Source: a bacterium (GTDB taxonomy: Bacteria; Calditrichota; Calditrichia; RBG-13-44-9; J042). Taken from it: 16,238 nt of DNA. Shown piece after piece: positions 1 through 6,831 of the stretch. The DNA is taken from positions 1 through 16,238 of the forward strand of contig WGBF01000061.1 in NCBI GenBank assembly GCA_015494485.1. Reading direction: 5' to 3'. The translations under genes were made by a program, and so were the position numbers. Position 1 is the first letter of the stretch. Each line of letters begins with the position of its first letter. The notes under the pieces are model-generated. The model had not been told where the DNA came from. It was given only the letters and a program-made list of their open reading frames with translations, and ran no database searches.

Positions 1-1
1 C

Positions 2-79
2 CTTTCCAGCGGAACGTATTATTACCGGTTAAAAACAGCTTCCGGCATCCGGACGGGTAACATGACGTTGTTGAAATAA
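2..79 (+). CDS. 3' end of a secreted protein with a T9SS type A-like C-terminal sorting tail (partial)
   Basis: Only the last 25 codons lie in the window, in the frame starting at base 2 and ending at TAA 77-79. The peptide reads LSSGTYYYRLKTASG and then ends in NMTLLK. The pattern of a small-residue turn plus G-T/V-Y-x-Y-R-L, a short hairpin, and a final (K/N)-M-x-L-x-K is the typical last strand pair of the type IX secretion C-terminal domain (type A, the TIGR04183-like family), which directs cargo across the outer membrane. The body of the protein lies outside the window, so its function is unknown. A terminator follows 32 bases after the stop, which fits a real gene end. The assignment rests on pattern recognition of a short peptide; a FlgD-like Ig fold ending is the main alternative. 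Confidence 0.6.
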   Translation, partial: LSSGTYYYRLKTASGIRTGNMTLLK

Positions 80-110
80 GCCGTAGTATAGTTGCTTACC
101 CTCTTTATTC

Positions 111-149
111 AGGCCTTCTGAACTGCTTTCAGAAGGCCTTATGCTTTTT
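111..149 (+). terminator. Rho-independent terminator after the secreted-protein gene
   Basis: A perfect 10-bp inverted repeat, AGGCCTTCTG (111-120) and CAGAAGGCCT (130-139), encloses a 9-base loop. It is followed by TATGC and a five-T run at 145-149. It closes the upstream transcript and separates it from the histidine kinase gene, which must therefore have its own promoter in 150-255. Confidence 0.85.
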
Positions 150-255
150 CCCCAACTGGAACTCTTCTGAACCTTTCTTTAATAAATCAACAAGTCATTG
201 AAACTGGTTCCTGTAACCCTTAGTATACAGGTGCGGTTAAATTTAAATTTTTGCA

Positions 256-2400
256 ATGAATATTTTTTCGTTACCGGCAATTGTTTCGTTTACCATTAAT
301 TTTAGCATTGCGCTAATTGTCTTATTGGATCAGAGCAATCGGTCGCTCAATCGGTGGTTTTCCGCCTTTATCTTTAATTTTGCCCTCTGGAATCTGGCCG
401 AAATCTTGCTGTTGAACAGTCAGAATCGGGAGACCGCTTTATTTGCAGCCCAGATTTTATATCGGGTTATTTTTCTCGCTCCGGCGTTCTTTTTAATTAT
501 CGCTTATCAATTTCCCAAAAATATTCATCCCTACAGCCGGAAACCGTATTTTCCCGTACTTATTTTTGCTATTCCCATTATATTACTCATTTTCTCATTT
601 CCGCATTTTCAAATTAAACTTATTCAATTATCCAGGACACCTGATGTTTACTATTACCAATTTTCATTTGCTTTTAGCATTCCTTTTCTACTGCTAATTT
701 TTACCTTTCTGGGATACATTATCTGGGGCAGTTTGATTTTGATTTATAAAATTCCCCACCTGCGAACAAGCCGTCAAAAGAACCAAACCCGTATTCTGTT
801 AATCGGGGTTTTATCCATTTTTATTTTTTTAGTGTTTATTAACACCATTCGCCCTATCCTTTCCAGCATATTCATGTTTTATGTGCTTTCCAGTATTTTG
901 GTCATCGTTATTAGCGTATTTTTCCTGCTGGCCATTGTCCAATTCCACTTTTTCAAAATTTCGCGCCTGATTAGCGGCGGTATTACCTACACGGTATTGA
1001 CGTCGTTCATTCTGGCCATATATTTTCTGGTGGTTAAGTCATTAAGCGACAGTCTTATTCATTACCTCGGATTCAATTCCTTTGCCTGGGAGGCTCTGCT
1101 GGTCTTATTTCTTATTATGATTATTCGTCCGCTGGAAGGACGAATACAAATGGCCGTGGATCGGCTTTTATATCGCGATATTCACACCTACAGGAAACAT
1201 TTCCTGAAATTTTCACGGGATATGCTTTCGTACCTGGAGCTACCCGAATTTTTCGCTCAGGTGGAAAAGTTTTTAAAAAAGGAATTTCAATTACCCGCAG
1301 CTTATATTTTTATAAAAAATCAACATCGCAACGAACTGCGTTTACAATCCGGAAACCCTTCCCCGATCGTATTACCAGTGGATAGCTACCTGGAGAAACG
1401 ATTGCTTTCCGCCCGGCGCGCTGTAGAAATTGGAGACCTTCCGGGTGAAAAACTAAATCCAGATATGCGCCGTTTCGTAGAGGAACACAACATCCAGCTT
1501 ATTGTGCCCTTAATTCTGGAAGAGAAGTTAGCGGGAATTATCCTGTTGCCCCAACGCCATCTTCAAAAGGAATATCCGGAAGAAATTCAGGAAATTTTAA
1601 CCATTTTTGCCAATGAAGTAACCACAGTGTATCATCGCAATCAGATCATTGAAAAAATTCGTCAGGAAGAACGGGAGCGGCTGCGCCTGCAACATCTGGC
1701 CGCATTGGGGCAATTAACTGCCGGCGTAGCACACGAAATACGCAATCCGCTAAACACCATTTCCACTGCCGCCGAAACCCTGTTAAACAGAAATCTTTCA
1801 CCGGAAGACGCCACCGAACTGCAGCAATTTATTCTGGAAGAAGCAAACCGTTTAAATCTAATTTTAACGGATTTTTTAAATCTTTCCCGGCTTAAGGAAC
1901 CCCACATTGAACCGGTTGACATTGGGGCCGTCCTGGATAAAACCATCAGTAGTTTGCAAAACCGCGGGATTCCGGATATTTCCATTACAATGCACATACC
2001 ACCGGACATTCCCGTCATCGAAACGGATTCGGATCTGCTGTATCAGGCACTTCTCAATCTCGGAATCAATGCCCTGGAAGCCGTTGAAAGTCGGTGTCAG
2101 CAGGACGATTCATTTAACTGCACACAAGGTGAAGTTGTTTTTACTGTCAGCTCCAATACCGAAACACTATGGCTAAAAATTCAGGACAATGGGATTGGGA
2201 TACCGGAAAACAGTAAAAACCAGATTTTTGAACCATTCTTTACGACAAAAGAAAAAGGTACCGGACTGGGATTATCCATAACGCATAATATTATCCAAGC
2301 ATTACATGGCCGTATCCGAGTGGAATCCCAGTCTGGGAATACCCAGTTCGTTATTCAGTTACCCATCAAATGGCAGGTGAATGAAAATGGAAATGAATAA
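256..2400 (+). CDS. Membrane sensor histidine kinase (multi-TM, GAF, HisKA, HATPase_c)
   Basis: This 714-residue protein is the sensor half of a two-component system. Residues 1 to about 300 hold some eight or nine hydrophobic segments, like the 7TM-type sensory heads of histidine kinases. A GAF-like region follows at about 325-475, then a short charged coiled-coil linker. The HisKA domain carries the H-box AHEIRNPL with phospho-acceptor His493. The ATP-binding domain shows an N-box near 600 (LLNLGINALEA), a G1 box DNGIGIP (Asp644) and GTGLGLS near 675, so all catalytic motifs are intact. The layout resembles PrsK-type kinases, but no PEP-CTERM/exosortase genes are nearby. The start has a poor ribosome site in an AT-rich leader. 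The gene overlaps the response regulator by about 14-20 bases, so the two are translationally coupled. The stimulus is unknown; membrane or envelope state is a guess from the TM-rich head and the neighbours. Confidence 0.93.
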   Translation: MNIFSLPAIVSFTINFSIALIVLLDQSNRSLNRWFSAFIFNFALWNLAEILLLNSQNRETALFAAQILYRVIFLAPAFFLIIAYQFPKNIHPYSRKPYFPVLIFAIPIILLIFSFPHFQIKLIQLSRTPDVYYYQFSFAFSIPFLLLIFTFLGYIIWGSLILIYKIPHLRTSRQKNQTRILLIGVLSIFIFLVFINTIRPILSSIFMFYVLSSILVIVISVFFLLAIVQFHFFKISRLISGGITYTVLTSFILAIYFLVVKSLSDSLIHYLGFNSFAWEALLVLFLIMIIRPLEGRIQMAVDRLLYRDIHTYRKHFLKFSRDMLSYLELPEFFAQVEKFLKKEFQLPAAYIFIKNQHRNELRLQSGNPSPIVLPVDSYLEKRLLSARRAVEIGDLPGEKLNPDMRRFVEEHNIQLIVPLILEEKLAGIILLPQRHLQKEYPEEIQEILTIFANEVTTVYHRNQIIEKIRQEERERLRLQHLAALGQLTAGVAHEIRNPLNTISTAAETLLNRNLSPEDATELQQFILEEANRLNLILTDFLNLSRLKEPHIEPVDIGAVLDKTISSLQNRGIPDISITMHIPPDIPVIETDSDLLYQALLNLGINALEAVESRCQQDDSFNCTQGEVVFTVSSNTETLWLKIQDNGIGIPENSKNQIFEPFFTTKEKGTGLGLSITHNIIQALHGRIRVESQSGNTQFVIQLPIKWQVNENGNE

Positions 2401-3793
2401 GCCCACCATTCTAATCGTTGACGATGAGGAACGTACCCGAAAGATTTTGAAAATGAACCTACAGGATCGATACCGCATTTTATTAGCCCGCAATGGAGAG
2501 GAAGCAGTCCACTACCTGCAGCATGAAACTGTTCACCTGGTTCTCTCGGATTTACGGATGCCGGGCATGGACGGCCTGGAGCTTTTGACATACGTTCGGG
2601 AGCATTTCCCTCACATTCCGGTGATCATGATTACGGCATTTGGCAGTATTGAAACGGCCGTAAAGGCCATGAAAATGGGCGCTCATGATTACATCGTTAA
2701 GCCCATCAAGCTGGACGAATTGGAGGTGCTGCTGGAAAAATCATTAAACTACGGGCAACTCCTGCAGGAGAATCTTTCTCTAAAGTCCCGATTGAAACAG
2801 TATGAAGGAATGCCGGAAATTGTTAGCGTTAATCCAAAAATCCGGGAAATATTAGAACGAATTAAACAGGTTGCACCCACCGATGCCACCATTTTAATCG
2901 AAGGCGAATCGGGAACCGGAAAAGCCTTGTTTGCCCGCGCTGTGCACTATTTTAGTCCCCGTGCCGACAAACCATTTTTGGAAATTAATTGCGGGGCCAT
3001 TCCCCACGACCTGCTGGAAAGCGAATTATTTGGACACGAAAAAGGGGCGTTTACCGGCGCAGTGGCCACCAAAAAGGGAAAATTTGAGCTGGCCAGTGGC
3101 GGCACATTGTTTCTGGATGAAATTGGAGAAATGCCGCTGGATTTGCAGGTTAAGTTGCTTCATATTCTGGAAAATCAAACATTTACCCGGATTGGTGGTA
3201 CCCAATTGATTACCACAGATACGCGCATTGTTGCCGCAACCAACCGCAACCTGCGGCAGGAAGTTCAGAACGGCCGTTTCCGGGAAGATTTATATTATCG
3301 GTTACGGGTGGTGTATTTCCACATTCCGCCCCTGCTGGAACGCAAGGAAGATATCCCCCTTTTAATTCAACATTTTATAGAAAAACACCAACCGGTGGTC
3401 AAAAAAACGATTACGGGAGTGGACGACGCTGCTTTATCCGTGTTAACAAACTATCCATGGCCGGGAAACGTGCGCGAACTGGAAAACGCTATTCTTCAGG
3501 CAATGATTTTCACCCAAAGTGATGTCATAACCGTTCAGGCATTACCTGAAGAAATTCGCCAGTATAATGCAAATCGCAGCGAAGCGTTTCCGCTTACCAA
3601 ACAGGCATTTCAGGAATTAAAAAATCAGGAAGTTGAAAATATTCTAAACAAACTGGAATACGAATTTTTGACTCACTTGCTCCAGAAAACCCACGGCAAC
3701 ATTTCTGAAGCTGCCCGGCAAAGCGGATACGATCGGCGTCAACTTCAAAATTTGATTAAAAAGCATCGTATAAACGTGGAAAATTTTAAGTAA
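2387..3793 (+). CDS. Sigma-54-dependent response regulator, NtrC/AtoC/ZraR class
   Basis: The order is receiver domain (about 5-118, phospho-acceptor Asp55 in LSDLRMPGMDG), AAA+ domain (about 140-375) and a Fis-type helix-turn-helix (about 435-465, SEAARQSGYDRRQLQNLI). The AAA+ part has Walker A GESGTGKA (173-180), the sigma-54 contact loop GAFTGA (220-225), Walker B FLDE (Asp244-Glu245) and PWPGNVREL. All parts needed to activate sigma-54 promoters by ATP hydrolysis are present; Walker A has Ala where the family often has Glu. Three in-frame ATGs exist (2381, 2387, 2393). I chose 2387 because AGGTGA at 2375-2380 lies 6 bases ahead, while 2381 would abut it. The stop is followed within 6 bases by the first of two palindromic elements upstream of a -24/-12 promoter, the likely target of this regulator. 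Confidence 0.95.
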   Translation: MEMNKPTILIVDDEERTRKILKMNLQDRYRILLARNGEEAVHYLQHETVHLVLSDLRMPGMDGLELLTYVREHFPHIPVIMITAFGSIETAVKAMKMGAHDYIVKPIKLDELEVLLEKSLNYGQLLQENLSLKSRLKQYEGMPEIVSVNPKIREILERIKQVAPTDATILIEGESGTGKALFARAVHYFSPRADKPFLEINCGAIPHDLLESELFGHEKGAFTGAVATKKGKFELASGGTLFLDEIGEMPLDLQVKLLHILENQTFTRIGGTQLITTDTRIVAATNRNLRQEVQNGRFREDLYYRLRVVYFHIPPLLERKEDIPLLIQHFIEKHQPVVKKTITGVDDAALSVLTNYPWPGNVRELENAILQAMIFTQSDVITVQALPEEIRQYNANRSEAFPLTKQAFQELKNQEVENILNKLEYEFLTHLLQKTHGNISEAARQSGYDRRQLQNLIKKHRINVENFK

Positions 3794-3798
3794 CCCCC

Positions 3799-3821
3799 TG
3801 CGAAATGGAATTTCACACCTT
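3799..3821 (+). promoter_or_regulatory. Putative upstream activator site 1 (palindromic direct repeat copy 1)
   Basis: This element begins TGCGAAATGGAATTTC and ends ACACCTT. It has dyad symmetry (GAAAT-gga-ATTTC) and matches copy 2 at 3868-3890 at 20 of 23 positions. It begins 6 bases after the response regulator stop and lies roughly 180-200 bases upstream of the start expected from the promoter at 3974-3988. NtrC-class activators usually bind paired palindromic enhancers at such distances. Binding by the adjacent regulator is an inference. Confidence 0.55.
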
Positions 3822-3867
3822 CCTGGCCTTAACTGTTTTGGCAATTGAGGAATGAGTTAAAATGCGG

Positions 3868-3890
3868 TGCGAAATGCCATTTCCCACCTT
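3868..3890 (+). promoter_or_regulatory. Putative upstream activator site 2 (palindromic direct repeat copy 2)
   Basis: The second copy begins TGCGAAATGCCATTTC and ends CCACCTT. Its dyad is perfect: GAAATG-C-CATTTC, six-base arms around one central base. The copy-to-copy offset is 69 bases. It ends 83 bases before the -24 element, placing it near -110 to -135 from the expected transcription start, a usual enhancer position for sigma-54 activators. Confidence 0.55.
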
Positions 3891-3973
3891 TTGCTTGTAC
3901 CATCATTTTGTATCACTTCAAGTATCATGCTAACACATTGTAATTTAGTAACTTACGGGCTTTGTCTAATTTT

Positions 3974-3988
3974 TGGCATATTCTATGC
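3974..3988 (+). promoter_or_regulatory. Sigma-54 (-24/-12) promoter of the SPW-repeat gene
   Basis: The sequence TGGCAT, then five bases, then ATGC gives GG at 3975-3976 and GC at 3987-3988 with exactly ten bases between, the invariant geometry of RpoN promoters (TGGCAC-N5-TTGC). It differs from consensus at one base of the -24 element and one of the -12 element. A T-rich run follows, as is common. Transcription would start near 4000, about 67 bases before the SPW start codon. I found no equally good -24/-12 match in the other intergenic regions. Confidence 0.65.
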
Positions 3989-4066
3989 TTTTGTTAAAAG
4001 TGAAGTTGATGGGAATTAAAAATAAAGGGATTTAAGAAAAACACAAAATGAAAGGAGGGATTCAAA

Positions 4067-4393
4067 ATGTGGCAAGCCTGGGTCAATGGAATTTTAGGAT
4101 TGTGGATTTTTATTGCTGCGTTCCTGCATATGGGCAAAACCGGAAATTTCTGGAATGACCTGCTGGTAGGCATTGTTGCGGCAGTAGTTGGGTTCCTGAT
4201 GGTGAAAGACAAACCGTGGCAGGGCTGGTTAACCGGATTGCTGGGTATTTGGTTAATCATTGCTGCGTTCATTCCTTCTCTGATTGTTGGTTCCGGGAAT
4301 CTGTGGAATGATCTGATTGTCGGTGTACTGATGATGATTGGTGGCTTCGGTGCGTTGGGCGGTCAAACTCATACCACGCAACATGCGCATTAA
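4067..4393 (+). CDS. Small SPW-repeat-type membrane protein
   Basis: This 108-residue protein has four hydrophobic segments and is a clear internal tandem duplication. WQAWVNGILGLWIFIAAF (2-19) pairs with WQGWLTGLLGIWLIIAAF, and GNFWNDLLVG pairs with GNLWNDLIVG. The fold matches the SPW-repeat family of two-helix units, although the Ser-Pro-Trp motif itself appears here as KPW at the second unit and is missing from the first. The tail ends in a short His-rich stretch (HTTQHAH). The function of the family is unknown. AAAGGAGG at 4051-4058 is a strong ribosome site, 8 bases before ATG. A sigma-54 promoter and two candidate activator sites lie upstream, so it is probably induced by the adjacent two-component system. 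A strong terminator follows, which makes it a single-gene transcript. Confidence 0.85.
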   Translation: MWQAWVNGILGLWIFIAAFLHMGKTGNFWNDLLVGIVAAVVGFLMVKDKPWQGWLTGLLGIWLIIAAFIPSLIVGSGNLWNDLIVGVLMMIGGFGALGGQTHTTQHAH

Positions 4394-4421
4394 TCACTCA
4401 GTACGCTGTTGAGTACGCAGC

Positions 4422-4450
4422 AAAAAGGGGCGATTCATTCGCCCCTTTTT
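4422..4450. terminator. Bidirectional terminator between SPW and NRAMP genes
   Basis: AAAAAGGGGCGA (4422-4433) pairs with TCGCCCCTTTTT (4439-4450) around a 5-base loop. The T-run follows the stem on the plus strand and the A-run gives a T-run on the minus strand, so it can stop both the SPW transcript and the convergent NRAMP transcript, whose stop is at 4455-4457. Confidence 0.88.
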
Positions 4451-4454
4451 TATT

Positions 4455-5741
4455 TTACAAAAGCTGCACTACCATCATAATTGTAAATGTGAGACTAATG
4501 AAAAACGCAAACCAGCCAAAAATATTATTAAAAGTGGAATTTCTAAACTCGCCGACAATCTGTTTATTATTGTTAAGTAACAACAATATGCCCACCAAAA
4601 CAGGCAACAAAATGCCATCCAAAACCTGGCTAAAGTAAAGCGCTTTTACGGCAGAAATTGGCGAAAGGTAAATTAAATCCCCAATTAATAATGCCCCAAA
4701 AAACGTAGCATAAAACCCTTTGGCGTCGCTAACCTTATAATTTAATCCTTCCCGCCAACCGAAGGTATCTGCAACTGCATAGGCGGTGGAACCTGCTAAT
4801 ACCGGAATAGCTAAAAATCCGGCAGCCAGAACTCCAATACTAAATAGTAAAAAGGCGTTGGTACCGGCTACTGGTTTTAACGCCAGAGCCGCATCCTGTA
4901 CAGTGCTTAATGACCGGTGATGTCCAAACAACATGATCGCACCGGTAATAATAATACAAAAAGCAATTAGGTTGGAATAGATCATCCCAATTGCCGTATC
5001 CCAGGCAACGGCCTTAGCTTGCGCAACAGTTTTGTGTTCTTCCTTTTCTTCGTCCGCTTGCCAGAAAAGTAAATATGGGGAAATGGTGGTACCCAATAAG
5101 CCCAACGCCGCCAGGACATATGCAGAAGATGTTTGAAGATGTGGCACAAATGTTCTTAGCAGAATACGTTTAACATCCGGCTGAACAACAATTGCCGACA
5201 CAATATAGGTAACCAGTACCAGTGTGAAGCCAACAAACACCTTTTTTACTGTCCGGTAGCTCTTAAACATAACCAGATAAGCAATGATGGCGGTAATTGG
5301 AATTAAATAATGGACGGGTTTCACTCCGGTTAGAATACCCAGCACCGTAGCAAGCCCCTGTAAATCCGCACCGATTGTAATAATATTAGCGATTGAGAGT
5401 AACACCACAACCAGCACCGATAGCTTTCTGGAATAAAAAGCGCGGATAATTTCCGGCAAACTCTTTCCGGTAATTATGGCAATCCGTGCCGCCATATCCT
5501 GTACAGCTATCATCATTGGGGTAGAAAGCAACATCAGCCATAACAGGGAGAATCCGGTGCTCGCTCCCACAGCGGTGTAGGTAACAATTCCCGCTGGATC
5601 ATCCCCCGCCCCACCGGTAATGATTCCGGGCCCCAATTCCTTTATCCGCTGCCGATTCTTTTCAATTTCCTTTGCAATTTGATGGGCATTCACATGAACC
5701 GGAAATCCAGCATGCGGAATTCTGTCTCGAAATGGCGCCAT
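4455..5741 (-). CDS. Divergent NRAMP-family divalent metal cation transporter
   Basis: This 428-residue inner-membrane protein has about eleven hydrophobic segments and matches the NRAMP (SLC11/MntH) fold. The first helix carries GPGIITGGAGDDPAGI (37-52), the counterpart of the metal-binding DPGN of canonical members. The sixth carries GTTISPYL (217-224), the counterpart of MPHN. The metal-binding Asp-Pro is kept, but the Asn and the thiol-bearing Met are absent, as in divergent bacterial NRAMP-like carriers. Classical members import Mn2+ or Fe2+ with protons; losing the Met may shift selectivity toward harder ions such as Mg2+, so I do not call it MntH. Residues 1-36 are cytosolic and charged. 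No good ribosome site precedes the ATG at 5741-5739. The gene is divergent from the Crp/Fnr gene, sharing a 168-base AT-rich spacer, and converges on the SPW gene. Confidence 0.85.
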   Translation of the reverse strand: MAPFRDRIPHAGFPVHVNAHQIAKEIEKNRQRIKELGPGIITGGAGDDPAGIVTYTAVGASTGFSLLWLMLLSTPMMIAVQDMAARIAIITGKSLPEIIRAFYSRKLSVLVVVLLSIANIITIGADLQGLATVLGILTGVKPVHYLIPITAIIAYLVMFKSYRTVKKVFVGFTLVLVTYIVSAIVVQPDVKRILLRTFVPHLQTSSAYVLAALGLLGTTISPYLLFWQADEEKEEHKTVAQAKAVAWDTAIGMIYSNLIAFCIIITGAIMLFGHHRSLSTVQDAALALKPVAGTNAFLLFSIGVLAAGFLAIPVLAGSTAYAVADTFGWREGLNYKVSDAKGFYATFFGALLIGDLIYLSPISAVKALYFSQVLDGILLPVLVGILLLLNNNKQIVGEFRNSTFNNIFGWFAFFISLTFTIMMVVQLL

Positions 5742-5909
5742 AATAATATCGTGCGTAGTTTTTAGTTAGTCCTATTTGAATTTCTTTTCAAAGTATTACA
5801 AATCCTCTTAAAAAATCTACATCGAATATTTTGTTTACGGGTTTTCTTTTTCAAAATAAATATTTACTTTGGTTATTTATAATGTAAAACGTTGACTCTG
5901 GGGAGAGAA
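5742..5909. promoter_or_regulatory. Divergent promoter region between NRAMP and Crp/Fnr genes
   Basis: This AT-rich 168-base spacer must hold the promoters for both divergent genes. On the plus strand TATAAT at 5878-5883 is a possible -10 element for the regulator gene, but no matching -35 box is seen 16-18 bases upstream. I saw no -24/-12 element on either strand and no clear dyad operator. GGGGAG at 5900-5905 is the ribosome site of the regulator gene. Confidence 0.4.
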
Positions 5910-6650
5910 ATGACCAAGTCTTCTGAATATATGGAAAAAGCGTTAAGAGCGTTCGAACAATCTCCGGTTTTCTCCGGTCTGGACTCCAATGAACAGCAGA
6001 AAATCCTGGAGGCCTGCTCATACCAGATTTTACCACCCAATACATTGTTATTTAACCAGGGAGATCCGTGTCGAACTGTGTATTTCATTATTTCCGGGAG
6101 GATTAAATTGCAGGAAGTGGATCCGGAAACCGGTCGGAATCTGGTGTTGTTTTTGCTAAGTGAAGGAGACATTTTTGAGGTTATCTGTATGCTTGACGAT
6201 GGCCCCCATTCCCTGGATGCGATTACGCTGGATACGTGCGAAGTTCTGAGCCTCCCAATAGAAACAATACACCGGTTCATTGAAGAAACCCCCAAATTAA
6301 ACAAAGCCATTCTCCCCTACCTTGGTGGCCAAATGCGGCAACTGGCAAATCTGGCAGCGGAACTTTCACTTACCGATACGGCCACCCGGTTGCAATTATT
6401 GCTGTTGCGGCACCTGCACGGAAACCATTCCATGCGTATCCCCAAATTAATTCATGATTTGTCACATGAAGAAATTGCCAGCATGATTGGCACGGTTCGG
6501 GCGGTCGTAAATCGCCATATACAACATTTAAAGAAAGAAGGCATTTTACATACCCACCGCAAATTTATTGCTGTAAAAAACCTGGAAGCCCTGCTGAATA
6601 AAGTGGAATCTAAATTCAAATTGGCCACACGAAATTCAAAAAATTCGTGA
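5910..6650 (+). CDS. Crp/Fnr-family transcriptional regulator
   Basis: This 246-residue regulator has an N-terminal cyclic-nucleotide-binding-like beta barrel (about 15-140, with NQGDP and FIISGRIKL), a dimerisation helix (about 145-175) and a winged helix-turn-helix (about 184-232, LSHEEIASMIGT through KKEGIL). The recognition helix reads GTVRAVVNRHIQ: Arg197 and Arg202 are present, but the Glu of Crp and Fnr helices (R-E-T-x-x-R) is Ala198, so its operator probably differs from the classic half-sites. The N-terminus lacks the four-Cys pattern of Fnr, so an iron-sulfur oxygen sensor is unlikely, and the ligand is unknown. ATG 5910 is preferred over an upstream in-frame TTG at 5892 because GGGGAG sits 4 bases ahead. 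It lies just upstream of the yfdX-like gene and is a candidate local regulator of it. Confidence 0.9.
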   Translation: MTKSSEYMEKALRAFEQSPVFSGLDSNEQQKILEACSYQILPPNTLLFNQGDPCRTVYFIISGRIKLQEVDPETGRNLVLFLLSEGDIFEVICMLDDGPHSLDAITLDTCEVLSLPIETIHRFIEETPKLNKAILPYLGGQMRQLANLAAELSLTDTATRLQLLLLRHLHGNHSMRIPKLIHDLSHEEIASMIGTVRAVVNRHIQHLKKEGILHTHRKFIAVKNLEALLNKVESKFKLATRNSKNS

Positions 6651-6750
6651 TTATTCCTTCATTATTCCTAATTGTATTTTTTCCGTAACATTTAAATCCG
6701 GTCACTTTTGTTTTTTGCACCATTTTATGTCAGTAAAAAGATAAAAAACC

Positions 6751-6764
6751 GCTACTTAAGTAGC
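6751..6764. promoter_or_regulatory. Perfect 14-bp palindrome upstream of the yfdX-like gene
   Basis: GCTACTTAAGTAGC is a perfect palindrome in the 181-base spacer after the Crp/Fnr gene. It lies 68 bases before the yfdX-like start codon and about 36 bases upstream of a possible -10 element at 6800-6805. Its size and position suit a dimeric-regulator operator, and the Crp/Fnr protein encoded just upstream is the obvious candidate, although the sequence is not a canonical Crp or Fnr box. Confidence 0.4.
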
Positions 6765-6799
6765 AGAATATTTTCAGAATCTTTTCAATATTTTTGTCT

Positions 6800-6805
6800 T
6801 ATAAT
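6800..6805 (+). promoter_or_regulatory. Possible -10 element of the yfdX-like operon
   Basis: TATAAT lies 26 bases before the start codon at 6832. No good -35 hexamer is found at 16-18 bases upstream, which fits either an activator-dependent promoter or the non-canonical promoters of FCB bacteria. In such an AT-rich stretch the hexamer could also be chance. Confidence 0.3.
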
Positions 6806-6831
6806 TTTTATCAATATGTGGGAGGTATGCC

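Noticed and set aside
1..60. Alternative open frame at the left edge ending at TAA 58-60
   Set aside because: Its peptide shows no recognisable ending, whereas the neighbouring frame ends in a clear T9SS-type tail and is followed by a terminator.
3910..3927. Direct repeat of GTATCA with 12-base period between the activator sites and the promoter, a possible IHF site
   Set aside because: It does not fit the IHF consensus (WATCAR-N4-TTR) at the required positions.
5892..5909. TTG start extending the Crp/Fnr protein by six residues
   Set aside because: The purine-rich GGGGAG at 5900-5905 would lie inside the coding region, while it is placed ahead of ATG 5910.
6628..6649. Inverted repeat CACGAA/TTCGTG at the end of the Crp/Fnr gene as a terminator
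   Set aside because: The stem is short and weak, overlaps the stop codon and is not followed directly by a T-run.
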